Shown: positions 37,801 to 48,456, counted from the stretch's first letter. The stretch: 64,000 nucleotides of DNA from Colius striatus (GCF_028858725.1 NC_084763.1:3596001-3660000); one strand, 5' to 3'. Numbers and translations are program-made. The notes: generated from the letters alone by a model not told the origin.

Positions 37801-40800
37801 ATTTTGCTTGGTTCTTGTTTAAATTGGTCTCTCTTCTTTCCTGACACAAATGGGCTTCTGTTGAGAGGCCACTTGTACCACCTGAGGCTTCAGTTCAGCC
37901 CTGTGAGTGAGCATACATATAAGCCTACCAAGCATAAACAGATCCTAGCACAACCCTTACATTAAACATGTAAATATTTCCTCTGAAATGTTTTTCAGAG
38001 AAGAAATCTGTTCCTATTGAACTGGGTATGGATTTAGCAAAGGCAGGGCTAAGGGTGCTGTCCTTCCTCTTGCCTTCCTCTCTCTGGTTCTTCTGCTGTG
38101 GTCTGGAAGAAAGTGACTTTTATGATAGGAGGGAGTGAATGACAGAGATTAACACGAAGGTGAAGAATGAGCCTGGATACAGCAAGCTGAGCACACATCT
38201 GCCTGTATTTGGGTCTTAGAAAGAGGAGCCCAAATCTGTGACGCCTTCCTCTCGAGTCTACACTGGGCAGGGTTGGAGGTGCTAGTCATAGAGTCATAGA
38301 ATCACAGAATGGTGGGGTTGGAAAGGACCTTTAGAGATCATCCAGTCCAACCCCCCTGCAGAAGCAGGGTCACCTAGATCAGGTCACATAGGAACATGTC
38401 CAGGTGGGTCTTGAAGCCCTCCAAGGAAGGAGCCTCCACACCCTCCCTGGGCAGCCTGTGCCAGGGCTCCCTCACCTCACACTGAAAGAGTTTTTTCTTA
38501 TATTTAAGTGGAACTTTTTGTGTTCCAGCTTCATCCCATCACCCCTTGTCCTGTTGCTGGCTACTATAGAAAAGAGGGATGTCCCAACCTCCTGACACTC
38601 ACCCTTTAGATATCTATAAATGTTAATAAGATCCCCCCTCAGTCTCCTCTTCTCCAGACTAAACAGCCCCAGTTCCCTCAGCCTTTCCTCATAAGGAAGA
38701 TGCTCCAGTCCCCTGATCATCTTGGTGGCCCTGTGCTGGCCGCTCTCCAGCACTTCCCTGTCCCTCTTGAGCTGAGGAGCCCAGAACTGGACACAGGACT
38801 CCAGGTGAGGCCTCACCAGGGCAGAGTAGAGGGGGAGCAGAACCTCCCTTGCCCTGCTGCCCACACTCTTCTTGATGCCCCCAGGCTGCCATTGGCTTCT
38901 TGACCACGAGGGCACATTGCTGGCTCATGGTCAGTTTATTATCAACCAGCACTCCCAGGTCTCTCTCTGCAGAGCTGCTCTTCAGCAGTTTGACCCCCAG
39001 CCTGTCCTGGTGCAGGGGGTTGTTCCTCCCCAGCTGCAGGACTCTGCACTTGTCCTTGTTGAACCTCATGAGGTTCCTCTCTGCCCAACTCTCCAGCCGG
39101 TCGAGATCCGGCTGAATGGCAGCACAGCCTGTGGGGAATCAGCCAGTGCTCCCAGTTTGGTGCCAGCAGGGAACTTGCTGAGTCCCCTCATCTGTCCCCT
39201 CATCTTCATTGTTGATGAAGATGTTGAACAAGACTGGCCCCAGAATTGATCCCTGTGGAACTCCACTGGCCACAGGCCTCCAACTTGACTCTGAGTTGCT
39301 GCTGCATCAAGGCAAGTCCATTGCAGCAGCAGTGCCTTAATTTTGGCTGGGCTTATACATTTAATCTAGGCCCTGAGGAATCAAACCCATCTCTCTCACT
39401 AGCATGAAGGCTAAAAGCCCACCATCAGCAACAGGCAATACACATCTACTCCAGCATGGCAGTTATGTATCTGTGTTCCTCTGTTCTGGAGGTTACTTCT
39501 TCCACAGATGGAAACAGGAGTTTTGCCAGCTGTGATAAAACCTCCTGTGAATGACTGTCTGCTGCTACTCCAGAAAGAAAATGGAAGCAAGATGTGGGAT
39601 ACTCACAGAGTTTCTGTTGGGAGAGTCAGACCCACTTCCAGAACTGCCCTTCTTAGTTTTCTGAGCCAAGGAAGTCCCAAAGCGGAGAGTTTCATACACA
39701 GGGTCAACCTTATTTCCACAGGCTGCAACAGAGAGAGCAAAACATGCATCAGTCCCTTGAAGATCCTTGTGGCCATGTTCCTGGCTCCACTTGGGAGCCC
39801 CTAATAGCATGTTGGAATGTGTGCTCAGACACGAGTCGAGAGGCTATCTTGATGAAAAGTGTTTAACTTAGCAGAATTGGTCTTTGCTGGTGGTTTTCTG
39901 ATGCCTCTTTGCTGCCATAAAGGTTGTGTCTTCATACAGATTGTGTCCCCAGCCATTGCCTCATCTCTCTTCATTTGCCACCCTCCTTCTCCCATCACCA
40001 CTGATGCTGCCTACACTGTGTTAAGGAAGTACCAAGAGGCTTTAATCCATGTTTGCTGCTATTGACCTCTTGGATTGCTCTGAACAGAAGATGCTTGCAG
40101 GTAAACCCCCTGCATCTGAGCATCCCTGTGGTATGTGAGTGGGCCATCACCTTTATCCATCTAGGCTATATGCTCCTCCTTGGCTAATGTGGGTAAACAG
40201 GATGGCCTGGATCTTCCATGAAAGGTCCTGATCCCATGTGGGATCTGAAGGCAAGTGTGAGTAGGTACCTGCTGTTTGGGAACGTGCTCCAGGTTGCTCA
40301 GCTCACTCTAGGGGCAGCCAGAAATGCCACCACCTCCATTAGTGTATAACCACTCATTTCTCAGTCCCACTCTCCCTCAGAAGCACCCCCCAGAGTCATT
40401 TCCCACCGCAGAGAGATGGATGACTTCAACAGGCATGAGCAAATTCAGTCCCAATCCTCTTCTACACACTGTGTTTTCAGACCTCAGCCTCCCCTGTGGT
40501 ACAAGGAAGTAGGCAGGGAGAACACAGTACATTTGCAGCAGTATGTAGAAGGACAGAAGCTTTGGCCAAAGTACTGAGAAAATGAAATGGAGGTTTGAGT
40601 TTTGATGAGAGCAAAGGCACATCTCATTTTTTACCCAGAGTTTGTTCAAAATGCTTCTGTTCTGACAAAATGGACAAGGTGTGTTTTACAATGACCAACT
40701 TAGATGAGATCCATGTAATTAACTCCTTTTTTCTTTAACTGATGGAAACACCAAAGTAAAATGTCCTCATACAACTTCATTCCAACCTGATTGTCTACTT

Positions 40801-43800
40801 TTGGCTTTTAATTCTTGCACTACCAGGCTCATCTGGTCAGAGTAGTGGTGGAGAGAAGCATTTTCCCTAATCAACTCAACTTCTCCATTTCAAAACGTTT
40901 CTTTTCAAGGGTTTGGTACTAAAGTGAGCAAAATCAGGTCTTTTAAACACTCCAACACTGTGTAGACACGGTCACTAAGGAAAAAGAAGAGGAAAGTGTG
41001 GATGAAAATGGGTAGGAACCTAGCAATGCTTCTCAAAAGCCACACCAGTGCTTTGCATGCCTCCTGTTGTTTTGATCTCTCTCTGTCTTTTATCTCCTCC
41101 TTCCCAGCTCAGACTTTCACCTCAATATTGCAGTTTCTTCCCTTTGAAGTTCCTACCTTGATCTCCAGTAGTTAATCTTATCAACAGAGTAATTGCTAAG
41201 AGCTTATATGTACATGGAGGTCTGGGTGATATGCACAATAAACACACCCTCTCCTCTTGCAGCTTTGTATCTTTGAAGTGGTCCTTTCCTGAGATGGCAG
41301 AAGGGCATCCAGTCACTGAAAGGAGCTGAAAGGCTGCTAGGAGGTAAATACCACGGCTGGAAATCTGCCCACTGTTGTTGCAGAGCACTGCCCAAAGGGA
41401 AACTGAACAGAAAAGCAATCAGAACCTACCAATAGGCATCACTTCCTTGATGCAGCCAAACTGTTCATGAATGAGCAGTGGTGAGCTGTAGTACCGTCGA
41501 AACCCCTTTGGCTGGAGGGAGAGAAAGCAAAAGCAAGTGAAGTGCATTGCTGCCAGGATTGAAACAGTAGAAATAACATCAGCTCTTTGCTGTGTCCAGG
41601 CTGGAAACCTGCCTCCTGTTGTCAAGTGACTGTGGGGTTCAGAGCTCAGGGCTTGATTTGGTTTTTCTCCCAGAAAGAAAGCAATTTCCCTTATTGAAGT
41701 GGAAGGAGGGGCTCATTTTCAGCTCCCCTTTTTCTTTTGTCTCAGACAACAGCAGCACTAATTAATTGCAGCAGACTGGTGAATCATTAGATCTGAGAAG
41801 TTTCTCTCTTCCCTCTCTTGTTACACAATATAAATTTGCATTGTTTTGCATTTGTGTGACTGCCCTTCCCCACTCCAGATCTTCCCACACGTTGAGCTTG
41901 TGAAACCCAAGGAATTCAGAGCCTTTCCATAGGTTTCTCGACGGTTTGCTGATGACTGACTGCAGCTTCTGCTGCTTTTTTCACTTCTTGAAGGTCAAAA
42001 TACTCCTCAAATCATCAGCAGTAATCCCCTCAGGGTCCCTTTGCAGAGAAATGCACTATAACAACTCAAGCCAATAACAGTGCCCTATAGCACAGTCTTA
42101 GAAGGTTAAACATTTCCTATTACCCCTCTATTTGCTATCTCAGTTAGCAAATATCTCAAGCAAACTCTGAAGGTGCTGGCTCCTAGTGTTTGGAAATGCC
42201 CTTCAAGGTATTAAGAGAGTGACAGTTGGCCTCTCAGATTTGTGGTCTTTGAAGGCTCTGAGAACTTCCAGTCTGGGTGAGAAGTGGAAAAGCCTCCTGG
42301 AGATGTGTGTATTCCCCATATCTTATGTTCAGTATACCTCAAAAAACCATAGATGACTGGTTCTTTTGCTAATGATCTGCACTATAGATTGAGAAGGAGT
42401 GAGGGGCTGATACATTTGGATTCTTAGAGGAGTAGATTCTAGATTCTCCAGGCTTAGTTTGCCCTCAAACTAGATTCAGACCAAAACACGAGCTCACAAA
42501 GCTCCTGTGACTTCACCTGACAACCTTCTGCTGTAAATCTGGCCTCTACTTTTCTGCACTGCTAAACCAGTGACCACAAGAGCTGAGGCTGAAATCAAGA
42601 AATGTGTGAAGCAATTCATGTGATTTGATATTTGGCTTGTCCAGGACTTGCAATGAGTTTCATTCAGCTCTTCACAGAGCAACTGCTTAGATCAAAATGT
42701 CTCACCTATGGGTTAAATGCAAAGATTTGCCTCAGGTGTATAAACAACAATAGCTTTCATTGAATCCCCTTAGAGAGAAGATCTTTGCAGTGAAAGGTGT
42801 GTTTTCTAGCCCTTTTGAAGTCTATGCTTGCATTTTTTCCCATCACTTAACACAGTGAAACTGTTTTTAGCTCACACTTGCCTCAGGTGCCTTAAAGTTG
42901 CCCCAAATCAGAGACCATTTGAAACAGAAACACATCTATTCAGTTTTCGTGTTCCAAATGGTCATTTTTTCCAAGCTCTTTTTCCAGAAGTAACCAAAAG
43001 AACCATATTCCAATGAAAATCATCAAGTTGGGTTAGAGCTGTCTCAAACACAGTGTCCTGCCTCTGCCAATAGTAAGAATTTGGTGCTTGGAAGGTGAGC
43101 CAGGCACTAAGGTGCCGTGTCCATACAGAGGCAGGTCTCCTCCCAGCCTCTCCTACTGAGAGACTGCTTCAAACTCTGCAGTGTCTCACTGGAAAACATC
43201 CTTTGGGGTTTTATCTGGAGAGATATATGTTTTTTCTTCAAGCTCTACCAGTGGAAAAAAACAGTAAACCATAATCTGTTAAACTCCATTGAAATAGTAT
43301 GACTAATTTATAATGGTCTTTGAGAGATTTACACTAAGGTAAACACAGTTCAAATCACAGAATCACTTTGGTTGGAAAAGACCTTGAAGATCATCAAGTC
43401 CAATGATTAACCTCACCCTGACCAGCCCAGCACTAACCCACAGCCCTCAGCACCTCAGCTCCACGGCTTTGGGATCCCTCCAGGGCTGGGAACTTCCCCA
43501 GCTCCCTGGGCAGCCTGGCACAGGGGTTGACACCCCTCTCAGGGACACAGTTCTGCCTCAGCTCCAATCTAAACCTCCCCTGGGGAAACTTGAGGCTGTT
43601 TCCTCCTGTCCTGTCACTTGTTACTTGGGAGAAGAGACTGACCTGCCCTGACCACAGCCTCCTGTCAGGGAGCTGCAGAGAGTGCTGCTGTGTCCCCTCA
43701 GCCTCCTCTTCTCCAGGCTCAACACCCCCATTCCCTCAGCCCCTCCCCAGCCCCTTGTGCTCCAGCCCCTTCCCCAGCTCTGTGCCCGGCTCTGGCCACG

Positions 43801-44337
43801 CTGCAGCCCCTCAGTGTCCCTGTGGCAGTGAGTGAGGGGCCCAGCACTGAGCACAGCCCTGGAGCTGCAGCCTCCCCAGGGCCCAGCACAGGGGACAATC
43901 CCTGCCCTGCTCCTGCTGCCACCCCACTGCTGATCCCAGCCAGGTTACTAATTCAAGGGGATTAGTTCTGTTATTTAGGTAACTGTATTCTCACATGCAC
44001 AAAGCAGACCAGATTGCTGTTCCATTCCTGTTGAGGTTTCTGAGTGCTAGCAACTGCCCAAACTGATAACAGAGCATCACCCGGCTTTACTTCTCCTGCA
44101 TCACTAGAGTGGCTCGGTGTCAGCTTTGTTGATGCACCAGCTAAATGCCAGCCAGGGGCCAGGGACAACAAAGCAAGTGGTTCCAGCAGAAGCTGGTGCC
44201 TCCTGCTGCAGGTGCTGCCCCGAGCTGCTCACTTACCAGCTTGCCCATGCAGCGCTGCTGCCCGATGCTGTCTGCACACTTGTGGTGGATGCTCATCTTA
44301 CAGGCCTTGCAGCGCAGGCCGTGCTTCGCGTTTGTCC
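22706..44337 (-). CDS. STAC: STAC (SH3 and cysteine-rich domain protein 1), partial: nine C-terminal coding exons
   Basis: Cytoplasmic adaptor of the STAC family, whose SH3 region binds the II-III loop of CaV1 calcium channels (family knowledge). Joined exons, 5' to 3': 44337-44237, 41511-41430, 39722-39607, 34876-34795, 29861-29797, 28905-28817, 26900-26849, 26731-26594 and 22804-22706. They total 824 nt: two bases finishing a split Gly codon, 273 codons and TGA. Every splice phase agrees and all introns are GT-AG. Domain order is the C-terminal half of a C1 zinc finger (CKAC, HHKC, QQRC), the linker [13 protein letters not shown], a variable Ser-rich linker, SH3-1 ([19 protein letters not shown]) and SH3-2 (YRCVRTF to VLENI). 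Length and order match vertebrate STAC (about 400 residues) rather than STAC2 or STAC3, judged from remembered family sequence. The start codon and first exons lie beyond the right edge. Confidence 0.93.
24774..24899 (+). mobile_element. CR1 LINE 3' fragment, plus orientation
   Basis: AAAGACCCGCCTGGACACGTTC then GGGGGGTTGGACTGGGTGAT, the CCCTTCCAACCCTACC box and the terminal ATTCTGTGATTCTATGATTC direct repeats, the diagnostic CR1 3' end. It is one of only two copies in plus orientation, antisense to STAC. Confidence 0.95.
26210..26425 (-). mobile_element. CR1 LINE fragment, reverse-transcriptase region, minus orientation
   Basis: The minus-strand frame reads [20 protein letters not shown], containing the conserved VPQGSVLGP motif of CR1-type reverse transcriptase upstream of the catalytic YADD-like region. 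It lacks the CR1 3' end, so it is an internal fragment. The adjoining 26062-26209 sequence is not clearly CR1. Confidence 0.85.
26594..26731 (-). CDS. STAC: STAC exon: end of SH3-1 and start of SH3-2
   Basis: 138 nt, 46 whole codons, phase 0 at both ends. It encodes [18 protein letters not shown], which closes SH3-1 with the conserved GFFPANFV strand, then a short linker, then the first half of SH3-2 ([10 protein letters not shown] through ITLKENQ). The acceptor is TTCTCCACAG and the donor GTAAGC. It is the only internal exon here whose length alone is a multiple of three with phase 0 on both sides, so skipping it would keep the frame but remove the core of both SH3 domains. Confidence 0.94.
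26732..26848 (-). other. STAC 117-nt intron inside SH3-1
   Basis: GTACAT...CTCCACAG. The shortest intron of the gene here, separating DWWK from GKIDDR within the first SH3 domain. Confidence 0.92.
26849..26900 (-). CDS. STAC: STAC exon: SH3-1 centre (n-Src loop and WW)
   Basis: 52 nt: one base completing Arg plus 17 codons, [17 protein letters not shown]. The first Trp of the WW pair is the canonical SH3 ligand-binding Trp, and the corresponding Trp in STAC3 is the site of the Native American myopathy substitution (family knowledge). Both Trp are intact here. The acceptor is AATTGCAG. The donor GTACAT departs from consensus at several positions. The next intron is only 117 nt. Confidence 0.92.
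26901..28816 (-). other. STAC intron, 1.9 kb
   Basis: Donor GTAAAG, acceptor AATTGCAG. No repeat family or other gene recognised. Confidence 0.9.
28817..28905 (-). CDS. STAC: STAC exon: start of SH3-1 (ALYKF)
   Basis: 89 nt: 29 codons plus two bases (AG) of an Arg codon. It begins with GPFYKSTLQ and runs through [24 protein letters not shown] is the SH3 ALYDF motif, and QENEDLEM is the acidic RT loop. I chose the acceptor CTTGAAAG at 28906-28907 because a long TC tract stands upstream and the resulting peptide keeps the expected length. Another AG 17 nt downstream would break the frame. The donor is GTAAAG. Confidence 0.9.
28906..29796 (-). other. STAC intron, 0.9 kb
   Basis: Donor GTATGG, acceptor TTCCTTGAAAG with a TC-rich tract. 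The segment around 29190-29480 has an LTR-like look (AATAAA on the minus strand, purine-rich blocks), but I could not assign it. Confidence 0.85.
29797..29861 (-). CDS. STAC: STAC exon: variable linker before SH3-1
   Basis: 65 nt, missed by a simple long-ORF scan. The acceptor TTTGTTTCAG precedes TG, which completes Val with the G of the previous exon; 21 codons follow and the exon ends before donor GTATGG. The product begins VFTYSENGT, which aligns with the VFTYPENGT region of STAC as recalled. The rest ([13 protein letters not shown]) is divergent but the same length. Frame and phase fit on both sides. Confidence 0.85.
32301..33212 (-). mobile_element. CR1 LINE fragment, about 0.9 kb, minus orientation
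   Basis: Starts with CATAGAATCATAGACTGGTA and the GAAGGGACCTTTAGAGATCA box. A minus-strand frame of 180 codons (32380-32922) preserves [27 protein letters not shown] and [14 protein letters not shown], the C-terminal part of CR1 ORF2. The remaining upstream coding sequence is shifted into another frame. It is 5'-truncated near 33212 and probably a fairly young copy given the long open frame. Confidence 0.95.
33842..33961 (+). mobile_element. CR1 LINE 3' fragment, plus orientation
   Basis: AAGACCCGCCTGGACATGTTC, then GGGGGGTTGGACTAGATAAT, CCTTCCAACCCTACCATTC and the TATGATTCTATGA end. It is nearly the exact reverse complement of 32301-32420. Confidence 0.95.
34795..34876 (-). CDS. STAC: STAC exon: variable acidic/Ser linker
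   Basis: 82 nt: 27 codons plus one base of a Val codon. The acceptor is TCCCTGCAG, behind a good pyrimidine tract, and the donor is GTGAGT. It encodes [16 protein letters not shown] followed by SRKRSNS. The EVPEE and RKRSNS anchors match STAC, while the residues between them have diverged. RKRSNS looks like a basophilic-kinase phosphosite (inference). This exon (82 nt) and the next (65 nt) together keep the frame if both are skipped. Confidence 0.88.
36267..36300. repeat. Short tandem duplication of GTGGAGCATATCTAG
   Basis: Two adjacent copies of a unit reading (A/C)(C/T)GTGGAGCATATCTAG with little or no divergence. Confidence 0.85.
38286..39292 (-). mobile_element. CR1 LINE fragment, about 1.0 kb, minus orientation
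   Basis: The longest CR1 copy in the window. It begins TCATAGAGTCATAGAATCAC and ends in the region reading GGCCCCAGAATTGATCCC. Minus-strand frames of 147 codons (38472-38915) and 126 codons (38689-39069) preserve [24 protein letters not shown] and [13 protein letters not shown], all from the distal ORF2 reverse transcriptase. A frameshift separates them, so it is not intact. Confidence 0.96.
39607..39722 (-). CDS. STAC: STAC exon: linker with basic and Ser/Gly-rich stretch
   Basis: 116 nt: two bases of the split Ala codon plus 38 codons, with acceptor CTGTTGCAG and donor GTGAGT. It encodes [18 protein letters not shown] followed by a basic KTKK and a Gly/Ser run (GSSGSGSDS). The [15 protein letters not shown] block is a hallmark of the STAC family between the C1 and SH3 domains. 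The exon ends in phase 0 after a Ser codon. Confidence 0.93.
39723..41429 (-). other. STAC intron, 1.7 kb
   Basis: Donor GTAGGT, acceptor CTGTTGCAG. No repeat family or other gene recognised. Confidence 0.9.
41430..41511 (-). CDS. STAC: STAC exon: conserved post-C1 linker
   Basis: 82 nt: 27 codons plus the first base of an Ala codon. The acceptor is CCCTCCAG and the donor is GTAGGT. It encodes [14 protein letters not shown] through KEVMPI, a basic, aromatic linker directly after the C1 finger that looks near-identical to vertebrate STAC as recalled. Phase 0 at the start matches the end of the C1 exon. The final single G joins CC of the next exon to give Ala. Confidence 0.93.
41512..44236 (-). 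other. STAC intron, 2.7 kb
   Basis: Donor GTAAGT, acceptor CCCTCCAG. It contains a GC-rich CR1 copy (43353-43943). The rest is unremarkable. Confidence 0.9.
43353..43943 (-). mobile_element. CR1 LINE fragment, GC-rich subfamily, minus orientation
   Basis: AATCACAGAATCACTTTGG then GGAAAAGACCTTGAAGATCA, followed by CTCCCTGGGCAGCCTGGCAC and ACAGTTCTGCCTCAGCTCC. This is a different CR1 subfamily from the GAAGGGACCTTTAGAG copies. The body is clearly GC-richer than the surrounding intron. Confidence 0.9.
44237..44337 (-). CDS. STAC: STAC exon: second half of the C1 zinc finger
   Basis: 101 nt. It starts with the last two bases of a split Gly codon after a CCCCCAG acceptor and ends in phase 0 before the strong donor GTAAGT. 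It encodes 33 whole codons, from TNAKHGLRC to RCMGKL. The visible zinc ligands are the pair in CKAC, the His and Cys of HHKC, and the Cys of QQRC. The first His and first Cys pair of the finger must come from the preceding exon, outside the window. The segment between HHKC and QRC reads ADSIG, where mammalian STAC as I recall it has a different loop; the ligand spacing is kept. Confidence 0.92.
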
Positions 44338-45370
44338 CTGGGGGATGGAAGGAAATCATTTAGTTAGACAGAAATCAATAGTTTCCATGCATTTAATGAA
44401 TGACCTGAAAGAACTGCTGGGGAGGTCTGTTGCAGTAAATATTGACAGTGCTCTTCACCTTGCCTACTTTTTCGATGCACAGTTATGGACACATTTTCTT
44501 TACAGGCTTTTCTCCCCCAGGCTCTTACTGCCTTTAGATGTATGATGGATTACCCTGTACTATATGATAATCTCATTAGTGATGTCTCTGCCTCATGCAT
44601 AGACATCAAGCAAATCCTCTTTGCTGTTTTGAAAGGGCTTGGCATGAGAGCCATGCATGGCTGAGGAGCAACCACCCTCTGGAGCTGCCCTGGGGAGCCA
44701 GGCCATCAATGGAGGACCAGATTTTGTGGGTGAGAGGTAGCTTCAGGGGTGTGTGAGAGGTAAGGGAGCTACAGGAGAAATTTTGCCTTACAGAAGTAGA
44801 ATTCTCCCACCTGGGCAACAATAGTTCTACATTATCTTCAATGTGGACCTACTCTTAAAGAGCAGAGCCAAGTCTTTTTGCTTGCAAGCAGGAACAGTCA
44901 CTCTTATTCATACACCCAAAAGAGCTCCGAAGCTATACAGAAGCAGTTAATCTGCAGCAAGTCTTTTATCTCCACAGGACTCTTTAAATGGAATGAGCAA
45001 ACAAACGTGTCAGATCCTTACTATCTACTGTGAGGGTAAGAAACAAGGTAGTAAAAAAACCCCAAAAAGCTCTTGACATTTTAACCACCCCTTGTTAGTC
45101 AGACATGATAGGAATATTAGTCAGAAGGATCCTGCATCTGAAGGTGCTCATGCAGCTCTCTCTTATTTGAGTAGTCAACACTGTTGACTTCATTCAGTGA
45201 AAAGCTACATCTGACAGAAACACTTCAGGGAAGGGCTCATCAATTAGGTGACAAAACCTAAGCCCTGATGGGACTGCTTTCAGGGAAAGAAGTTCCTGAA
45301 GTGGCCACTTTCAAACCAGATAGAGGCAGGCAGGGGGAGCTGGGGGTGGCTGCAGAGAGCCAGGCTCAGA

Positions 45371-45632
45371 TCATAGAATCACAGAATCATTTAGATTGGA
45401 AGAGACCTTTAAGATCAAGTCCAATCACTAACCTCACCCTGCTCAGCCCAGCACTACCCCATGGCCCTCAGCATCTCAGCTCCACGGCCCTGGGATCCCT
45501 CCAGGGCTGGGCACTCCCCCAGCTCCCTGGGCAGCCTGGCACAGGGGCTGACACCCCTCTCAGGAAAACAGTTCTGCCTCAGCTCCAATCTCAACCTCCC
45601 CTGGGGCAGCTTGAGCCTGTATCCTCTTGTCC
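45371..45632 (-). mobile_element. CR1 LINE fragment, GC-rich subfamily, minus orientation
   Basis: TCATAGAATCACAGAATCAT and GGAAGAGACCTTTAAGATCA, then the same GCCTGGCACAGGGGCTGACA and CAGTTCTGCCTCAGCTCCAA blocks as the copy at 43353, of which it is a shorter relative. Confidence 0.9.
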
Positions 45633-47454
45633 TAAAAGATGTTTCACTGTGTGTTTCTTGTAGGACAGAGAACTGACATCCTCTGTGCTTTCCTCCTGAG
45701 ACTGCTGGAGAGATGGGGAGTGAACAGGGTTGTGTGTGGGATGCACCCTCGGGACTTCCCTGGAGTGGAGTCAGTGCCTGTTCCCTGCCCAGCTCCTCTT
45801 GCCTGAGCCAACACACTGTGCTTCCCTGCTTCAGTATATGAAGACATGTAGTATCATTCCTGGGCTCCTTTTTTACCATTAAACACATGATTTACTGGAA
45901 GAGCACACCCTTGTTTGTGATTTACTAGAAGGACACATCCCTGTGTGTGTTTTCCCTGCGTGGTTGCACTCAGATTACTGTGCTGTGAGGATCCTTTCAG
46001 TTACAGCTTCTTTTCAATAACACATGCTTGAGGCAATATTGACTTCTGTGGCTTTGTGCTTTCATTGCTGATAATGAAATGCTGAATCACCTTTCCTCAC
46101 ATTGAGTAAACAGGACTCCCTCCATGTATTAGCATCATATATACAGGATGGAATGAAAGAAAGGAAAATGACATCATGCTTTGCCTACACAACACGTATT
46201 CAGTGTCAGTGCTTACGCTGGGTCTAATTCTCCTCTCACACTGATCTGTACTGGCATAACTAGCAAGTTACTCCTGAGATTCAGCTGAAAAGGCAGGCAA
46301 GTCACACAGTCCCTTCTGCTGCCTGGTTACGCTCTTCCAGCCATTTCAGTGTTAATATGGTGAGGTGGAAAGTCATCCTTACATGTTAGAAACATGTCAT
46401 CACAGGATATACACATTTAACAACCTAACTGTGCATTGAAACACCATGCAAATGGTCTGTGCCATTCTCAGAAATCACCCCCCAGTTCCCTCAGGACAGA
46501 AATCTGCAGCCCTGTGAAAATGAGCAAAATAACCAACTCCAAATGAGCAGCACAGTATTGCTATTGCCTAATGCCATTTGTTAGCTGCAGGTGGGGAAGG
46601 AGGGGCTTCATAAAAAGGATTCCAGTCACACACCTGAGTCTCCAAGAAGCCTTTGCAAGTGAGAACTAAAGTCCATATAACTGCCCAAAGCCTCGCTCTT
46701 CAGTTCATTGCCATTTCTAACTACTTGGTTTACTGTGGGACTAGGCAGCTGGGAAACAATTTGCATGTATCTCCCTGCCTCCCGCTGAGGAATAACTAAA
46801 AGGCTTAAAGGAGCAGCACTTATTCTGTATTTACACTTAACTACCACGTCTCAAGCTCTGAAAAGTACATTTCCACACAGTTCCTTTTTTCCTCGGGATA
46901 ATTCTTTCTCCTTCAGCTTCTGATCTCCATCACACTAAATCAAACCTCCTCAGAGAATCGAGGCTAAGCTACTTCAAAAACTACATGCCAGAGATTAGAC
47001 AACTACATGTTGGCAATGCATCTCACCCCAAAGTTCCTGAGATTGAGACCTGAGGCACAGCCACAGCTCACATTACAGACAACTGATCCACGTTCGGTAG
47101 AGCTGGAAACGAGACCAGGGCTTGACCTGTTGCATCAGTTTTTGGCCTCTCATGTAAACAGTCTTGTTAGCTTTGCAGTTGCCTGAATAGGGCTGGTTTT
47201 GGAAGTCATCCTGGTAGCTTTGAAATGAGGAAAAAGCAGGCACAACATGGATCTTGCAGACAAGCTATATAAAGCTGTATGTGTCCTAGAGCTGTGCCTA
47301 AAGTAGTGGCACAAGATAGAGCAATGTACTGAAACATTATTTGCCAATAAATCCCCCCACAGAGCATGAGAAAGGGATGAATTTGGTCTGAACACACATT
47401 GAATAGTAGAAAATAAGTGGCATTAATTACTAAAAGTAAAAAGTTCTGACAATG

Positions 47455-47470
47455 ACAACAACAACAACAA
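47455..47470. repeat. (ACA)n short microsatellite
   Basis: About five ACA units, followed by interrupted CCACA units. Confidence 0.85.
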
Positions 47471-48456
47471 TAACCACACCACCACAAGCATATTGGGGCA
47501 GGTCACTTGAGGGGGATCCGTATCATTTCACTTATCTGCCATATGGTACCAGGCTTGTTTGAAGTTGGAAGCCTCTCTGTGATATGCTTATTCTCACTGG
47601 GTTAAGCTTTCTGTAGGTTGAAACATGGGGAAGAGGAAGAAGAGAGGTCACATGTAAGATGGCCATAGCAGTGATCTCACAGAACTAGTGGAGTCTGGGA
47701 TACTAAGACACTCATTTCAGAGGCTTCTGCTGAACACACCCTGATGACCTGCAAGTCTGACCATCAGTCTTATTTGCTTCCTGCTCTCCTAAATAGTGGG
47801 CAGCTTAATTACAGCCTACCATTTATTCCCATTGGCAGATATTCCCCCTCCATGGCAACCTTGAAACACAACTGGAAACTACTGGTATAAAATACCCACT
47901 GAAATGTCTTTGCTCACCTGGAACCATTTCAATTGGTTGTGGCTCAGAAACAGAGGAACTGAGAGCTTAGCAATTAAGCTATACTTGGAGTCCCCTAACT
48001 ACTCTTTTTCCTCTGGTTTTGGTTTAAAGAATGAACAGACTAACAGATTTGATGGACTTTTCATTATTACCTTCAAAAGGTAATCATCCCTCCCACCTTC
48101 TTCTCCAAAGACCCTTACTATGGCTATTTAATCTAATAGTTAAATGCTGAGCATGCCAGAACAAATGTTCTGCTCAGTCACTTTCTGATTGCAATCCAGG
48201 GATGTGATTGACACTATTTTTAATTTAAGGCACACTGCTTCATTCTCTGAGCAGGGTGGACAGCATTCAGTGAATGGGCAGCTCTATTCAATACTTCTTG
48301 TTTCACTTTCATCCATCAGCATGTGTCCTTCAGCATCATCTTGAGTACCATAATAACATCATTCCAAACACAGGGTGATTAACAGCTTCCAGGGCTTTCC
48401 TATGGGCTCATTGTCTTTGCCTCTTGATGAGCACATGTGCCAAAACTTGGATGGCA

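Larger units (their letters stand above)
34877..39606 (-). other. STAC intron, 4.7 kb
   Basis: Donor GTGAGT (39606-39601), acceptor TCCCTGCAG. It contains a 1-kb CR1 copy (38286-39292) and a short tandem duplication (36267-36300). Confidence 0.9.

Noticed and set aside
43403..43965. Overlapping proline- and serine-rich open frames on both strands
   Set aside because: They are translations of the GC-rich CR1 copy at 43353-43943, not genes.
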